The notes under the pieces: generated by a model | Database searches by the model: none | Seen by the model: the letters and a program-made list of their open reading frames with translations, nothing else | Told to the model about the DNA's origin: nothing | Shown here: piece after piece, positions 6,814-15,894 of the stretch | Numbering within the stretch: position 1 is the first letter of the stretch | Layout of the letters: each line of letters starts with the position of its first letter | DNA from: a virus | Length of the DNA: 51,830 nt | Virus record (IMG/VR): IMGVR_UViG_3300033144_008177 | Coordinates: 1-51,830 of that record | Strand: one strand, 5' to 3' | Position numbers and translations under genes: made by a program

Positions 6814-9327
6814 TTACTCGACACTATGCCCCATTCTGATTAATATTTCTTTCATATATCCTAAGAAATCAGGATCATATTCTCCTGTCCAAACATTAAA
6901 TTCTTTAGGAGCCTTTATTTTTGCTTCTTTATACTTATCATTAGGAATTCTATCTTCATTCACAAAATCAATATTATCCTGGTAATCAGCTCTATCTAAC
7001 TTAGTAAAAAACATCTGAATACTATTCTCTGTCAACTCACGATATCTAACTATATCTTCATTGTCAATCTTAGCTATCACTTCTGGATCAACTACAATTG
7101 ATTTATATGAACGAGGAATAATTTTATATAAATCAGCGACTGAGCCAAAACAAAGTTGTTCTTCTTCAAATTCTATCTCTGTAAAATACTCTAGATCTTT
7201 ATTACGTTCTACTATCTCTCTTCTAATAGATTCAGTACAATATCCGTACCCAATACGATCAACATCGAAAAGATCATTATGTACTTTAATAGAAGCATTA
7301 AATGCAGGATTATTAGTAGTGCCCATTGCTTCATGATCCATATTAAATACAAACACATCGCAACATTCAATGTATTCATTTCCACGATTCACTCGACCAC
7401 CAAGTTGCAATAAACTTAAATGACAATTATTTTCTCTAAAACCAGTTCTGAATGAAAAATTAACTCCAGTTTCAATACATGATGTAGATACTAAAACCCA
7501 GTCATCATCAGTTCTATCTTTAAGTCTATTTTTAATAACTTTATATTTTGTCTTTCTATTTTTCGGTGTAAGAGCGGTAGATATATGTTCTACTTTTTCT
7601 CTTCCATATTGTAACCTTATATAATTAGCAAAAATAGCTGCCGATAAAACAGTATTAAATACTACAACTCTTGGTCCAGGTCTACTCATTACTACTTCTG
7701 CTAATTGTTGAAAACTATTAAACTGTTCCTCTATTCTTGAATAACTAACCCTACCAACCTCTAACTCGTTCATAACATGATTAGACTCACAAGATAAAAC
7801 TTCTTTTACTTCAATTTCGCATGATTTTAGTTGCTCTATTTCCCAAAATTTTACAGAAGATCCAGACATAAGAATAACTTTACATCCACAGTTATCTACC
7901 AAATATTTCAACCACCTCAAAGTTTGACGTAACATTTTTATAGGAACAGCAATATGAAACTCATCAATAATAATAACTCTACCAGTAAGTTGATGAAGTT
8001 TTCTTATTTTAGATGGATAATTACTAGCCATAGTCTCAAAAAACTGGACAACCGATACAACTTCAAAAGGACAATTCCATAAAGTACTGTAATGCTTTAA
8101 CAACTTATAATTAATACCTTCCTTTTGAGACCTTTCCCAATGTCTAGCGTCTTGGTAATGTTCCCCTATAACTTCTCCACTTTTTTCTCCAGGCAACATT
8201 AAAAAATCTTTGCTCTCTCTTATATTTTGTGTTAAAATATCATTGTATGGAGCCATCTTCACAACTCCTCTTAAACCATGCTCTCTACATAGTCTTAAAG
8301 CTAAATAATCACCAGAATGATTTTTTCCATAACCTGGAAAAGCATAAATTCCATAAAAATTGTGACCCAAACTTACTTCTTCACAATCTTTGTGTATAAG
8401 GCTTCTTACTCTATTTTTTTCTCTTTCTTTTTCTGTCTCAGCCAAAGGAAAATTATCGTACATCATCATATGATGTGTTAATCTTTCGTCTGCTCTTAAT
8501 GGAAATGTTATTACATTAGGAGCAATCCCACCATAATGACGAGAGGTATCCCCATGATCGCCCTCTACTAAACACGATAACATAAATCTTAAAAGCATAG
8601 AATGATCAAGTATTGGAATGTATAATGATTCTATACTTTTTTTACTGTTTTCAAAACATTTATAATGTCTTTCTAATAATTCAGATAATGTTTCATCTAC
8701 ATACTCTTTTACTGTTTTGTTTTTATCATCTACAACATGCTTATAATATGGATATTTTTTTAACATTTTGACATCGCTTCTGAGAATATCAATATTAGCA
8801 ACAATACTACCCAATGATGGATATAATTTCGCATCTCGTTCTTCTCTGTTCTCATTTAAAATTTTATTCAATATCCCAATATGATGTGCATCAATCAATA
8901 CAGCTGCAATAAGATAATTAATCCGAAGAGCAAGACTAAGACCTGATTTTTTTATCTCACTATATTTTTGAAGAAGAAAAGCAGAACCAGCATCAACATG
9001 ATTAAGCATACTTATTTTACTACCATTCTCATTATGATGCCTCTTCTTTATAATTTCTTGAGATACTAAATCCAATTTACCAAGATCATGATATTCCGCT
9101 GCTATTTCTAATACTTCCCTCGCTGCAGATATAACGCTACTATCCAATGACATATATTTTACCATTTCATCAAAACATCGCAAAGCTCTGTCTCTCACTT
9201 CGCTAGCATGTGAATAATAAGACTGAGTAAAATTAATCCCATTCTCTGGATCGTCTGAATGAGCAACATAATCAAACAACGTGTCCTCCGAAGAGGACAC
9301 GCTGTTGTTATTAATATGTTCTGACAT
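6814..9327 (-). CDS. cas3: Cas3 HD nuclease-helicase (type I-C-like)
   Basis: An 837-residue protein with the Cas3 domain order. The N-terminal HD nuclease has H40, H80-D81 in YHDLGK, H110 and HH at 148-149. A superfamily 2 helicase follows, with DEFH at 455-458, motif V STSCIETGVNF from 614 and motif VI QLGGRVNR at 641-648. Cas3 is recruited by the crRNA complex to an R-loop and degrades target DNA. Two features are odd: the Walker A loop reads PGYGKN (331-336), with Asn where Thr or Ser normally contacts nucleotide, and motif III reads MSGS instead of SAT. The start overlaps the cas7 stop by one base (TAATG), so it is the last gene of the operon, whereas type I-C operons usually start with cas3. 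Activity may be altered; identity as Cas3 is secure. Confidence 0.93.
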   Translation of the reverse strand: MSEHINNNSVSSSEDTLFDYVAHSDDPENGINFTQSYYSHASEVRDRALRCFDEMVKYMSLDSSVISAAREVLEIAAEYHDLGKLDLVSQEIIKKRHHNENGSKISMLNHVDAGSAFLLQKYSEIKKSGLSLALRINYLIAAVLIDAHHIGILNKILNENREERDAKLYPSLGSIVANIDILRSDVKMLKKYPYYKHVVDDKNKTVKEYVDETLSELLERHYKCFENSKKSIESLYIPILDHSMLLRFMLSCLVEGDHGDTSRHYGGIAPNVITFPLRADERLTHHMMMYDNFPLAETEKEREKNRVRSLIHKDCEEVSLGHNFYGIYAFPGYGKNHSGDYLALRLCREHGLRGVVKMAPYNDILTQNIRESKDFLMLPGEKSGEVIGEHYQDARHWERSQKEGINYKLLKHYSTLWNCPFEVVSVVQFFETMASNYPSKIRKLHQLTGRVIIIDEFHIAVPIKMLRQTLRWLKYLVDNCGCKVILMSGSSVKFWEIEQLKSCEIEVKEVLSCESNHVMNELEVGRVSYSRIEEQFNSFQQLAEVVMSRPGPRVVVFNTVLSAAIFANYIRLQYGREKVEHISTALTPKNRKTKYKVIKNRLKDRTDDDWVLVSTSCIETGVNFSFRTGFRENNCHLSLLQLGGRVNRGNEYIECCDVFVFNMDHEAMGTTNNPAFNASIKVHNDLFDVDRIGYGYCTESIRREIVERNKDLEYFTEIEFEEEQLCFGSVADLYKIIPRSYKSIVVDPEVIAKIDNEDIVRYRELTENSIQMFFTKLDRADYQDNIDFVNEDRIPNDKYKEAKIKAPKEFNVWTGEYDPDFLGYMKEILIRMGHSVE

Positions 9328-10250
9328 TATACTAATGCCTCCGAATAAGTATTGCTTAACATCTCTACCTTAATATCTGGAAAAGCTTTCTTAATATCAT
9401 CTAAAGATTTCAAGTTATAATCATCCATAGAGATTGATGGAAGTGTAAGATCCGTTGAAGGTTTACAAAACTCAAATAATGTTGACTCATTAAATGAACC
9501 AAGAGGATTATCATGTTCAGCATGTACAATCTGAACTACTCTCACTCCGGACCTTGATGCAGCCGTAGAATTACTGAATGAATGCTTGATTAATTCCTTG
9601 AAGACATCAATATCCTGTTCAGTTGTACCAGTATAATGAGCTTTCGAAGGATTAATAACATATACACCTATGTACAGCCCATGCCTTACAACCTTATATC
9701 CAAAAGGAGCTATTGTCCCTTGACCTTGAGCCATAAGCTTTGATTCAAGAGGATTCCCCTTTGTGATTGTCTGATTAATAACCTCAATCGGAAGTAAAGA
9801 TACAAGAGGAGAAACAGAAACACAACCTGTCCTCTTAAAGTTTAAAGAATCTTTGCCTTTTGTTTCAAGAGCAGTAGTACCAAATACCCTCATATCCCAA
9901 AAACGCTTCAAAAGAGATTCTTCTCCCTCTTCCTTAACCATCTTAGACCAATGTTCTTTAGCCTCTATTGGCGAATTAACATCGTATCCTTTACAAGCAG
10001 ATTCCCAGATATGGAAACTATCATCGTCAAGACCCAACTTGCCTTGCAAATATTCCCAGGTAACTCCCTCATGATCCTCCAACAATTCCCTTGTACGATG
10101 CTTAAAACAAACTGGTGTAATAAGACCACACTCATCATTGGTAAGACGAGGCATATCATCCTCATCGGGATTACCATTAGGATTAGACAAAACTACTTCA
10201 ACTGCTACGATACCAAATGCTCGTTTGGCTAATTTTTTACTTTTCTTCAT
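9327..10250 (-). CDS. cas7: Cas7 (Csd2-type) crRNA backbone protein
   Basis: A 307-residue protein near the usual Csd2 length. It starts with the family signature: a beta strand (GIVAVEVVLSNPNGNPDEDD) then PR and an ITPVCFKHRTRELL helix, which corresponds to the N-G-N-P-D and V-T-D-V-C-x-K motifs of type I-C Cas7. Cas7 polymerises along the crRNA spacer to form the Cascade backbone. A clear GGAG lies 7 bases before the ATG, within the end of the small upstream gene, and its stop overlaps the cas3 start. The match to the N-terminal motif supports type I-C rather than I-B. Confidence 0.92.
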   Translation of the reverse strand: MKKSKKLAKRAFGIVAVEVVLSNPNGNPDEDDMPRLTNDECGLITPVCFKHRTRELLEDHEGVTWEYLQGKLGLDDDSFHIWESACKGYDVNSPIEAKEHWSKMVKEEGEESLLKRFWDMRVFGTTALETKGKDSLNFKRTGCVSVSPLVSLLPIEVINQTITKGNPLESKLMAQGQGTIAPFGYKVVRHGLYIGVYVINPSKAHYTGTTEQDIDVFKELIKHSFSNSTAASRSGVRVVQIVHAEHDNPLGSFNESTLFEFCKPSTDLTLPSISMDDYNLKSLDDIKKAFPDIKVEMLSNTYSEALV

Positions 10251-10251
10251 T

Positions 10252-10629
10252 TTAAATCTCCATTAAATATTCTAAAATAATTATATTTTTAGAAGAAGTG
10301 CTAACACAGCAATCTTCTTCACTATCCACTCTTTCGAGAACGTCATTAAGAAGTTTTGTAAACAACATCATTCTACCATAAGCAATTCTCCAATCATTAC
10401 TTCGTTTTTTTCTTTTGGCATCACAAAAACGAGCAAATGGATCTGCTAATTTTTGTAAAAATAATATACCATCTTTGGGTCTATTTAATACCATAGATAA
10501 TGACTTTCCCCCAATTAATTCTTTAGGAATATCATTAAGTTTATTGTGTGACTCATAATAATACATTTGCATATTATCAGCCTTTTTTAATAACTGTCCA
10601 ATTTTTCCACAAAATTCTTTATCAAACAT
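10252..10629 (-). CDS. Small Cas11-like subunit candidate
   Basis: A 125-residue, mostly helical, basic protein between cas8 and cas7, with a good ribosome site (AAGAGG). In type I-C the small subunit Cas11 is normally made from an internal start inside cas8. Here a separate gene of the right size lies directly after cas8. Its pattern (IGQLLKKADNMQ, then LADPFARF) loosely parallels the C-terminal region of the neighbouring Cas8 (VGQMLACISKVQ and the helices after it). I infer a stand-alone small subunit. An alternative is an unrelated accessory protein. No catalytic or metal-binding residues are seen. Confidence 0.5.
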   Translation of the reverse strand: MFDKEFCGKIGQLLKKADNMQMYYYESHNKLNDIPKELIGGKSLSMVLNRPKDGILFLQKLADPFARFCDAKRKKRSNDWRIAYGRMMLFTKLLNDVLERVDSEEDCCVSTSSKNIIILEYLMEI

Positions 10630-10658
10630 AATAACCTCTTTCTATATTATAATAACTT

Positions 10659-12602
10659 TTACTTATTTTGAAAATATCCTAATGCAATTAACATCCTATC
10701 GGTATCACTCCAATAATCAGAAAACTCATTATCTAAAATAACTCTAGATGCTTGTGCAAATAAATAATAATGATAATGACTCTTAGATTTTCCAGAAAGA
10801 CGATATTCAGCCACTCTCTTCGCTTTTGCTTTTGCTAAATATATTCTAGCATTAGTAAGAGCCAAATTCATAGCTCTCTCAGGATTAGATAAGGCTAAAT
10901 AAATATGTTTTGTACCTGTAAGCTCAGTAGGCATATTTTTGTCATCTCTTCCTTCAGATTTTAAAACACTTCTCTGTACTTTGCTAATACATGCCAACAT
11001 TTGACCAACCATATAAGGAACATTTTTTTCATAATCTTCCTTATAAATACCAAGTTGATACAGAACTTCTCCAAATGCTACGGGTAAACCAAAGATATCT
11101 AAACGAGAACTCTTTAAATTATACAACTTCCTATTCATAATTCTATTTGTTATATCAATCAATAAATTTATTTGATATTTCCCGAAAACATGAGCAATTT
11201 TTTTAGTTTCATTCTTATCACCCATAAACATTCTCACTATATTTTCTGTATTGATAAAATCACGAACCAATTCTTTACCAGCATCACAAGATGCACTTCT
11301 ATTCCATCTTTTGTTGGTAATTCTACGCATACTTTCAATGCTTATCTTTGAATACAAATTTTTCTTAACACCTTTTTTAACATAGATGCCAGTATATTCA
11401 CCATCATCATAATTATCCCATCCCTCTATCCATCGTTTAGAAAAAGTTACCAAATCTTTAATATTGATCATATCTGATAAAACCAAGCTCGAAGGTCCAT
11501 TTGATGGCACTCTAAAAATTAGAATATGAACTTTTTCATTATTAGCATAAGCACTACTACCTCTAATATTAGATATGATGCCAGAAGATTTCTCCTTAAC
11601 CTTTTCATCAATTTCTTTGTTAACCCTTTCTTGAGTTCCACCAATCTCTAACAACTCCTGCAAATCAGATAAAATTGTTTCTTTTATAGGAGCAAAAACA
11701 ATTGTTGCTGTTCTAGTACCATCCTTATTAGAATGTGAATCCCAATATAACCCCTTATTCTTACCTTTAGTTAGATATTGCATCTTTCCAAAAATAAATG
11801 CTTTTGAAGCTGGAGAAATTGGACAGGCATCATTCCCAGCAACATTGTAACTTCTATAACACTTAGAAAATGGATTCCTACTATACGAGTAAAATTTAGT
11901 TCTGTCTAAACTTAACTGCGGAAGAGATGTAGATTCTGAAAAACTATTACCAAAAATATCCGTTTTATCTCCTGAGCCACTCTCAGATACTACATCTTCT
12001 TCTATTTGATTCAAAGCATCACTAATAATTGTTATAATTTCAGTACTATTCACAGGATGTATATTAAGATCACTGTATTCTGTAATCTCTAAAGTGATAT
12101 ACATTTCATTAAGAGCATCCTTCTTGGTAAATTTTTTACTATCTTCTGACTCATCTGGTAGAATCTCTAATGATTTCTCTATAATTTCTTTTAAGAATTT
12201 TTCATGATTTTCTACTTCATTAATTCTCTCTGAAAGCAAAAAAAGTGATTCAGTTTCACTATCTCTAGTTAACAATTCTTGCAACATTGTATCCATTCTA
12301 TTAAATTTGCCAATAAATTTTACAACATCCTTTTCTTTTATTGTACCATCATCACCTAAAATATTTTTTATTTTAATAATTGGGTACTGATTATGTGCAT
12401 CCTTGTAGATATATGAATAAGTATTCCAAACTTCTGGGGCAACGAGATTTACCGAACTAATATTTCCATCAGCACCAATACACACTTTAAACTTAGGAGT
12501 CTTTGGTGATCTTGGACTAGGCGATATCATAGAATGCATCTGAACCTCACCTATGCCTAATTCTTCCATTTTATCTGCAATTAATTTCATTTCATTTAAC
12601 AT
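10659..12602 (-). CDS. cas8c: Cas8c (Csd1-like) large subunit
   Basis: About 647 residues, in the position and size range of type I-C Cas8. The C-terminal part has VPYMVGQMLACISKVQ, then helices around NPERAMNLALTNARIYLAKA, and ends ALGYFQNK, matching the L-G-R-L-F-A-V-L-E and terminal L-G-Y-Y-H-Q signatures of Csd1. Cas8 recognises the PAM and recruits Cas3. I prefer the ATG at 12602 because GGAG sits nine bases upstream; an in-frame ATG at 12617 has a weaker site. Either way the start overlaps the end of cas5. The N-terminal half is divergent and not recognisable from sequence alone. Residues about 120 to 250 look like an acidic, low-conservation insertion. Confidence 0.85.
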   Translation of the reverse strand: MLNEMKLIADKMEELGIGEVQMHSMISPSPRSPKTPKFKVCIGADGNISSVNLVAPEVWNTYSYIYKDAHNQYPIIKIKNILGDDGTIKEKDVVKFIGKFNRMDTMLQELLTRDSETESLFLLSERINEVENHEKFLKEIIEKSLEILPDESEDSKKFTKKDALNEMYITLEITEYSDLNIHPVNSTEIITIISDALNQIEEDVVSESGSGDKTDIFGNSFSESTSLPQLSLDRTKFYSYSRNPFSKCYRSYNVAGNDACPISPASKAFIFGKMQYLTKGKNKGLYWDSHSNKDGTRTATIVFAPIKETILSDLQELLEIGGTQERVNKEIDEKVKEKSSGIISNIRGSSAYANNEKVHILIFRVPSNGPSSLVLSDMINIKDLVTFSKRWIEGWDNYDDGEYTGIYVKKGVKKNLYSKISIESMRRITNKRWNRSASCDAGKELVRDFINTENIVRMFMGDKNETKKIAHVFGKYQINLLIDITNRIMNRKLYNLKSSRLDIFGLPVAFGEVLYQLGIYKEDYEKNVPYMVGQMLACISKVQRSVLKSEGRDDKNMPTELTGTKHIYLALSNPERAMNLALTNARIYLAKAKAKRVAEYRLSGKSKSHYHYYLFAQASRVILDNEFSDYWSDTDRMLIALGYFQNK

Positions 12603-13257
12603 AACATAATTCTCCATTTTCGATTTTCACATTTTGAACTGATGAGGGATTGTACTCACCTCTGTTAAGAGAATCAAAACAACATAGTGTCATTGAGGCT
12701 ATAATAAAATTAATATGCTCTTGAACTTTTGTATCTTCTCTGAATATGCCGACATAAGAAGCTAAAAATTCAGACAAACCTAAACATGGTGTTCTATAAT
12801 TTCTACTATTTTTTAGACGACGATTGAATTGTGCCTGATATGCATGGGCATGATTAATACCTTTATATCTTTTAGGGGTTGAAACAATCTCATCCGCCTT
12901 TATTACTTTTGCAAAAAGCCTATAACAAGGATTTACAAGAATTGTACTTTTTATTTGACAAGTATTATTTTTCTTAATTAATTCTGATTTACGAAGTTCC
13001 CCTCTATAATTAAATGCATAAGACTGATATCTTATTGGATTACAAATTTGAACTTTTACAGGAACAACAATAGCATTAGGCATATATAATATAGATTCAA
13101 ATATACCTTTTGCTGCTGAAAAAGTTGGGAAAGGATAACTCGTCTTCTCGCTCCCAGTATCAGGTCTAGCAAACATTGCAAATGGACCTGATATTTCCAT
13201 CGAAATAGAATAATGAACCCTACTACCTAATAACTTAATAATTTCTTCTGACTTCAT
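12592..13257 (-). CDS. cas5c: Cas5 (Cas5d-type), probable pre-crRNA processing protein
   Basis: 221 residues. The Cas5d signatures are visible: SYPFPTFSAAKGIFESILYMPN near residue 40 (P-T-x-S-A-A-x-G-I-x-E-A), ICNPIRYQSYAFNYRGE, and HAYQAQFNRRLKNS followed by TPCLGLSEF. In type I-C this protein replaces Cas6: it cuts the repeat at the 3' base of the stem and holds the 5' handle. The absence of any cas6 here fits that role. His and Lys/Tyr residues in KRYKGINHAHAY are candidates for the catalytic set known in Cas5d. It is the first gene of the operon, with TTGGAGGC 7 to 8 bases before the ATG, 58 bases downstream of the predicted transcription start. Confidence 0.9.
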   Translation of the reverse strand: MKSEEIIKLLGSRVHYSISMEISGPFAMFARPDTGSEKTSYPFPTFSAAKGIFESILYMPNAIVVPVKVQICNPIRYQSYAFNYRGELRKSELIKKNNTCQIKSTILVNPCYRLFAKVIKADEIVSTPKRYKGINHAHAYQAQFNRRLKNSRNYRTPCLGLSEFLASYVGIFREDTKVQEHINFIIASMTLCCFDSLNRGEYNPSSVQNVKIENGELCYVK

Positions 13258-13321
13258 TTTATGCCTCCAATAAATAAAATTTTAATATCTCTGTAGTATT
13301 TTGCAGTTCACTATAGAAGAT

Positions 13322-13350
13322 ATTATATCATATCCCACAACAAAAGTCAA
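13322..13350 (-). promoter_or_regulatory. Consensus sigma-70 promoter of the cas operon
   Basis: On the minus strand TTGACT, a 17-base spacer, then TATAAT. Transcription would start near 13315, giving a leader of about 58 bases before cas5. It is the closest match to consensus in the window and suggests early or constitutive expression by host RNA polymerase. Confidence 0.85.
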
Positions 13351-13430
13351 AACCTTTTTTAAATATTATTTTTTTTGATAAATAAAAATGCTACCTATAC
13401 CCAGTTAGAAATTTTTTTCTCCCATTAAAT

Positions 13431-13475
13431 AAAAAAAGCGGGTCGTTAAACCCGCTTCTTAGCCTATTAACCCGC
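13431..13475. terminator. Terminator after the methyltransferase gene
   Basis: GCGGG (13438-13442) and CCCGC (13451-13455) form a GC-rich hairpin flanked on the minus strand by seven T. A second CCCGC at 13471-13475 followed by six T lets the plus strand fold in a similar way. It separates the methyltransferase transcript from the cas promoter. Confidence 0.8.
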
Positions 13476-13529
13476 TTTTTTGCTATTTTACAACATCTGT
13501 GACATAATAATTAATATGATTCAATAAAA

Positions 13530-14723
13530 TCATTTCTTCTTCCACACAAATATTGGTTCAGTATGAAACATCTTATCACCCTTACGATTAAATTCATTAT
13601 TACTTAATCTCATATGATATGTAGTTTCTAACTCCCAATCCTTTTCACAATACTTACACAAATCATCTGCTATCTTTTTCTTCTGTAAATTCTTTACATT
13701 CAATACTAATTTTCCATCATCTTTTAAAATTCTTTTACTCTCATCAACTATAACATATAAAAAATTCCTCAACCAATTCTCATACTCTTTGTGCTTACTA
13801 GAACTTTGAGAAATATTATCTGAATATATTTCCTGAGAATGATACGGAGGACTCGTAAACACTAAATCATACCTCTCTTTTATATTAGGCATAACCTCCT
13901 CAGCACACTCCTGATCGAATCTAAAGCGATAATTATAAACTCGACCCATAAACACATCATATTGTTTTGAAAAAAATGAAGCTATCCTGGAGTTCCCTAC
14001 AGCCGTTTCTCCAACAGGATCTATTCCATGATAAAATATATTCTTATTAGATGCGATACAACCAACTAATCTACCACCATATCCAGCACAAGGATCTAAA
14101 ACCTTACCATTCTCTGGACAATATCTATCATAAATAAATTTAGCTATCGTGGGTTTGTAATTAACTACACCTTTAGTTCCATTCCTCGTTTTTAAAATTC
14201 TTCTCATCCCCGCATGATTAGGAACTTTTTCCAACTCTAACCACCTATTTATACAATCTTTCAACTTTTCATCATCATTAAAAGTCTCAAAAGGAGAATT
14301 TGTTCCAATACTATAATATGCTTCCATCATATGAGGATGAAAATGATTCGCCAAATCTATTCCTTGAGGATTCATCTGTAAATGATTGTCTTCTAATAAT
14401 ACATTTTTACTATTTATTACTCTCTTCAATCTATTTTCTTTTTGAATATCATTTAATTTATTATGAGGAAATCCATTCTCCCTATAATAATGAAATAAAA
14501 GTTCCACAACTTCATCTTTTATTTCTTTATCCCCCTCTTTGTACATTCTCAGTAATTCCTTAAAATGAGAAGTACTTTCAAGATTTTCCCAATGAGAAAA
14601 AACACAATGACGAATATAATTACTTTTGCTCTTACCAAATAACTTCGATTTAATTCGAATTGAATTATGATCAGAAGATGTTACCCGCAAAATAATGTTA
14701 TCTGTTTTTTTTATTTTTGGCAT
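13530..14723 (-). CDS. DNA methyltransferase with N-terminal ribbon-helix-helix-like domain
   Basis: 397 residues. Residues 206 to 221 contain GKVLDPCAGYGGRLVG, the S-adenosylmethionine-binding motif I, and 290-294 are TSPPY, the catalytic motif IV of amino-methyltransferases (N4-cytosine or N6-adenine). A later NVKN segment follows a GKLVLNV strand. Residues 8 to 45 (ILRVTSSDHNSIRIKSKLFG, then KSKSNYIRH) resemble a ribbon-helix-helix or MobC-type DNA-binding segment, which could give sequence targeting. There is no restriction endonuclease next to it, so it is probably an orphan enzyme protecting phage DNA or altering regulation. It has its own promoter inside the end of the upstream endonuclease gene and a terminator downstream. 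The target base and site cannot be read from the sequence. Confidence 0.85.
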   Translation of the reverse strand: MPKIKKTDNIILRVTSSDHNSIRIKSKLFGKSKSNYIRHCVFSHWENLESTSHFKELLRMYKEGDKEIKDEVVELLFHYYRENGFPHNKLNDIQKENRLKRVINSKNVLLEDNHLQMNPQGIDLANHFHPHMMEAYYSIGTNSPFETFNDDEKLKDCINRWLELEKVPNHAGMRRILKTRNGTKGVVNYKPTIAKFIYDRYCPENGKVLDPCAGYGGRLVGCIASNKNIFYHGIDPVGETAVGNSRIASFFSKQYDVFMGRVYNYRFRFDQECAEEVMPNIKERYDLVFTSPPYHSQEIYSDNISQSSSKHKEYENWLRNFLYVIVDESKRILKDDGKLVLNVKNLQKKKIADDLCKYCEKDWELETTYHMRLSNNEFNRKGDKMFHTEPIFVWKKK

Positions 14724-14755
14724 CTAAATATTCCTTATATTAAACGTATATATAT

Positions 14756-14782
14756 TTTATAATATTTATTTTCACTTTTCAA
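14756..14782 (-). promoter_or_regulatory. Phage-type promoter before the methyltransferase
   Basis: On the minus strand TTGAAA (14782-14777), a 15-base spacer, TATAAA (14761-14756). The core TTGAAAAGTGAA and the block TATTATAAAAT are shared with the promoter at 15895-15921. It overlaps the stop of the endonuclease gene. Confidence 0.6.
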
Positions 14783-15789
14783 GAAAGTTTTCCAGATTCT
14801 ACCATTTTTTTAATCTTAACAATATGGTTTGGTAAAAATCTAGGTCTACCCTTCTCACTCAATCTAAAACAAGGTATTTTGCCTATTTTAACCATATATG
14901 CTAATTTTTGATAATTTATATCTAATTCTTCTGCGACTTCTTTCATCCTCTTGCTCTCAAATCTCCAAAATGGTATTTTATCAAATTTATAATTATAACA
15001 TTTGATAGGACTTTTTTCCCCAATAAGATTATAGAAGGCAGGAATACCCCTTGAATTAATTCTAATACGATTCTCATTATTCCTATAGCATTTGATACCA
15101 ATTTGTTGTAATTTATCTACTAACATCTCAACCTTAACCTTTGAAAACCCGTCTGTAGATAATCGAGTAGCAATCGTATTATTTTTTACGACCACAGATC
15201 CATCACCAAGATACCACATAAGAACAGAATTTTTAGTTATTCTTACATCTTCTGGAGGCTGTTTAATTCTTTGCCCATTTTTATTTTCTGGATACCATCT
15301 TAAATATTGTTTATAAATATCTGGATGATTACTAGTACTACCGCTAAACATAAATCCTTGCTTCATACTTTTTGCCTTATGTTTTTTTACACTTGAACTC
15401 AATTTCTTAAAAGGTTCCATTAAATAACTACAAAATTCTTCATATTCTACACCACAACGGAATCTGGCTATAAGATTATTTATACTTCTTTTATCAAAAT
15501 TTATTCCCCCATCTCCTAATAAGAAACCATCAATAAATTCTATCATATCATCTTGTATATAATTTACTTTATAATCTAAAGAACATGGAAATAAATTTCT
15601 TCTTGCTTCTGAACGATCTCTTCCAATTCCTAATCTTTCAGCATACTTATGCAAAGTCCCATTATGAATATTGTATCCTTGCTCTAATAACATTTTTCTT
15701 ATTTTAGGATAAGACATTTTTTGGTTAATATAATATTCTTCAAAAAATTCTTTTGTTAACAGATTAGTGTAATGTGGCTCTTCTCTCAT
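14779..15789 (-). CDS. Free-standing LAGLIDADG homing endonuclease
   Basis: 336 residues with two LAGLIDADG-type motifs: IDGFLLGDGG near residues 86-95 and LMWYLGDGS near 190-198. The aspartates at their ends would coordinate the metal ions for double-strand cleavage. Residues about 20 to 60 (MSYPKIRKMLLEQGYNIHNG) look like a helix-turn-helix, and another DNA-binding helical segment (MKEVAEELDINYQKLAYMV) occurs near the C-terminus. It is not inside an intron or intein visible here: the capsid gene upstream is intact. AGGAGA lies before the ATG. It probably spreads itself, and perhaps linked genes, in mixed infections. Confidence 0.88.
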   Translation of the reverse strand: MREEPHYTNLLTKEFFEEYYINQKMSYPKIRKMLLEQGYNIHNGTLHKYAERLGIGRDRSEARRNLFPCSLDYKVNYIQDDMIEFIDGFLLGDGGINFDKRSINNLIARFRCGVEYEEFCSYLMEPFKKLSSSVKKHKAKSMKQGFMFSGSTSNHPDIYKQYLRWYPENKNGQRIKQPPEDVRITKNSVLMWYLGDGSVVVKNNTIATRLSTDGFSKVKVEMLVDKLQQIGIKCYRNNENRIRINSRGIPAFYNLIGEKSPIKCYNYKFDKIPFWRFESKRMKEVAEELDINYQKLAYMVKIGKIPCFRLSEKGRPRFLPNHIVKIKKMVESGKLS

Positions 15790-15894
15790 ATTAAAATCTC
15801 CTGAACAAATATAAGCTCTATTATAATATTCCTTCTACATGACCTAAACTCCTTTTTTATTTTTTCACATTTAATAAAAAAATAATATATACAT

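Noticed and set aside
6814-13257. Type I-B assignment of the CRISPR system
   Set aside because: The N-G-N-P-D Cas7 motif, the Cas5d motifs, the GTGGATT-type repeat end, the 11-base handle and the lack of cas6 fit type I-C better.
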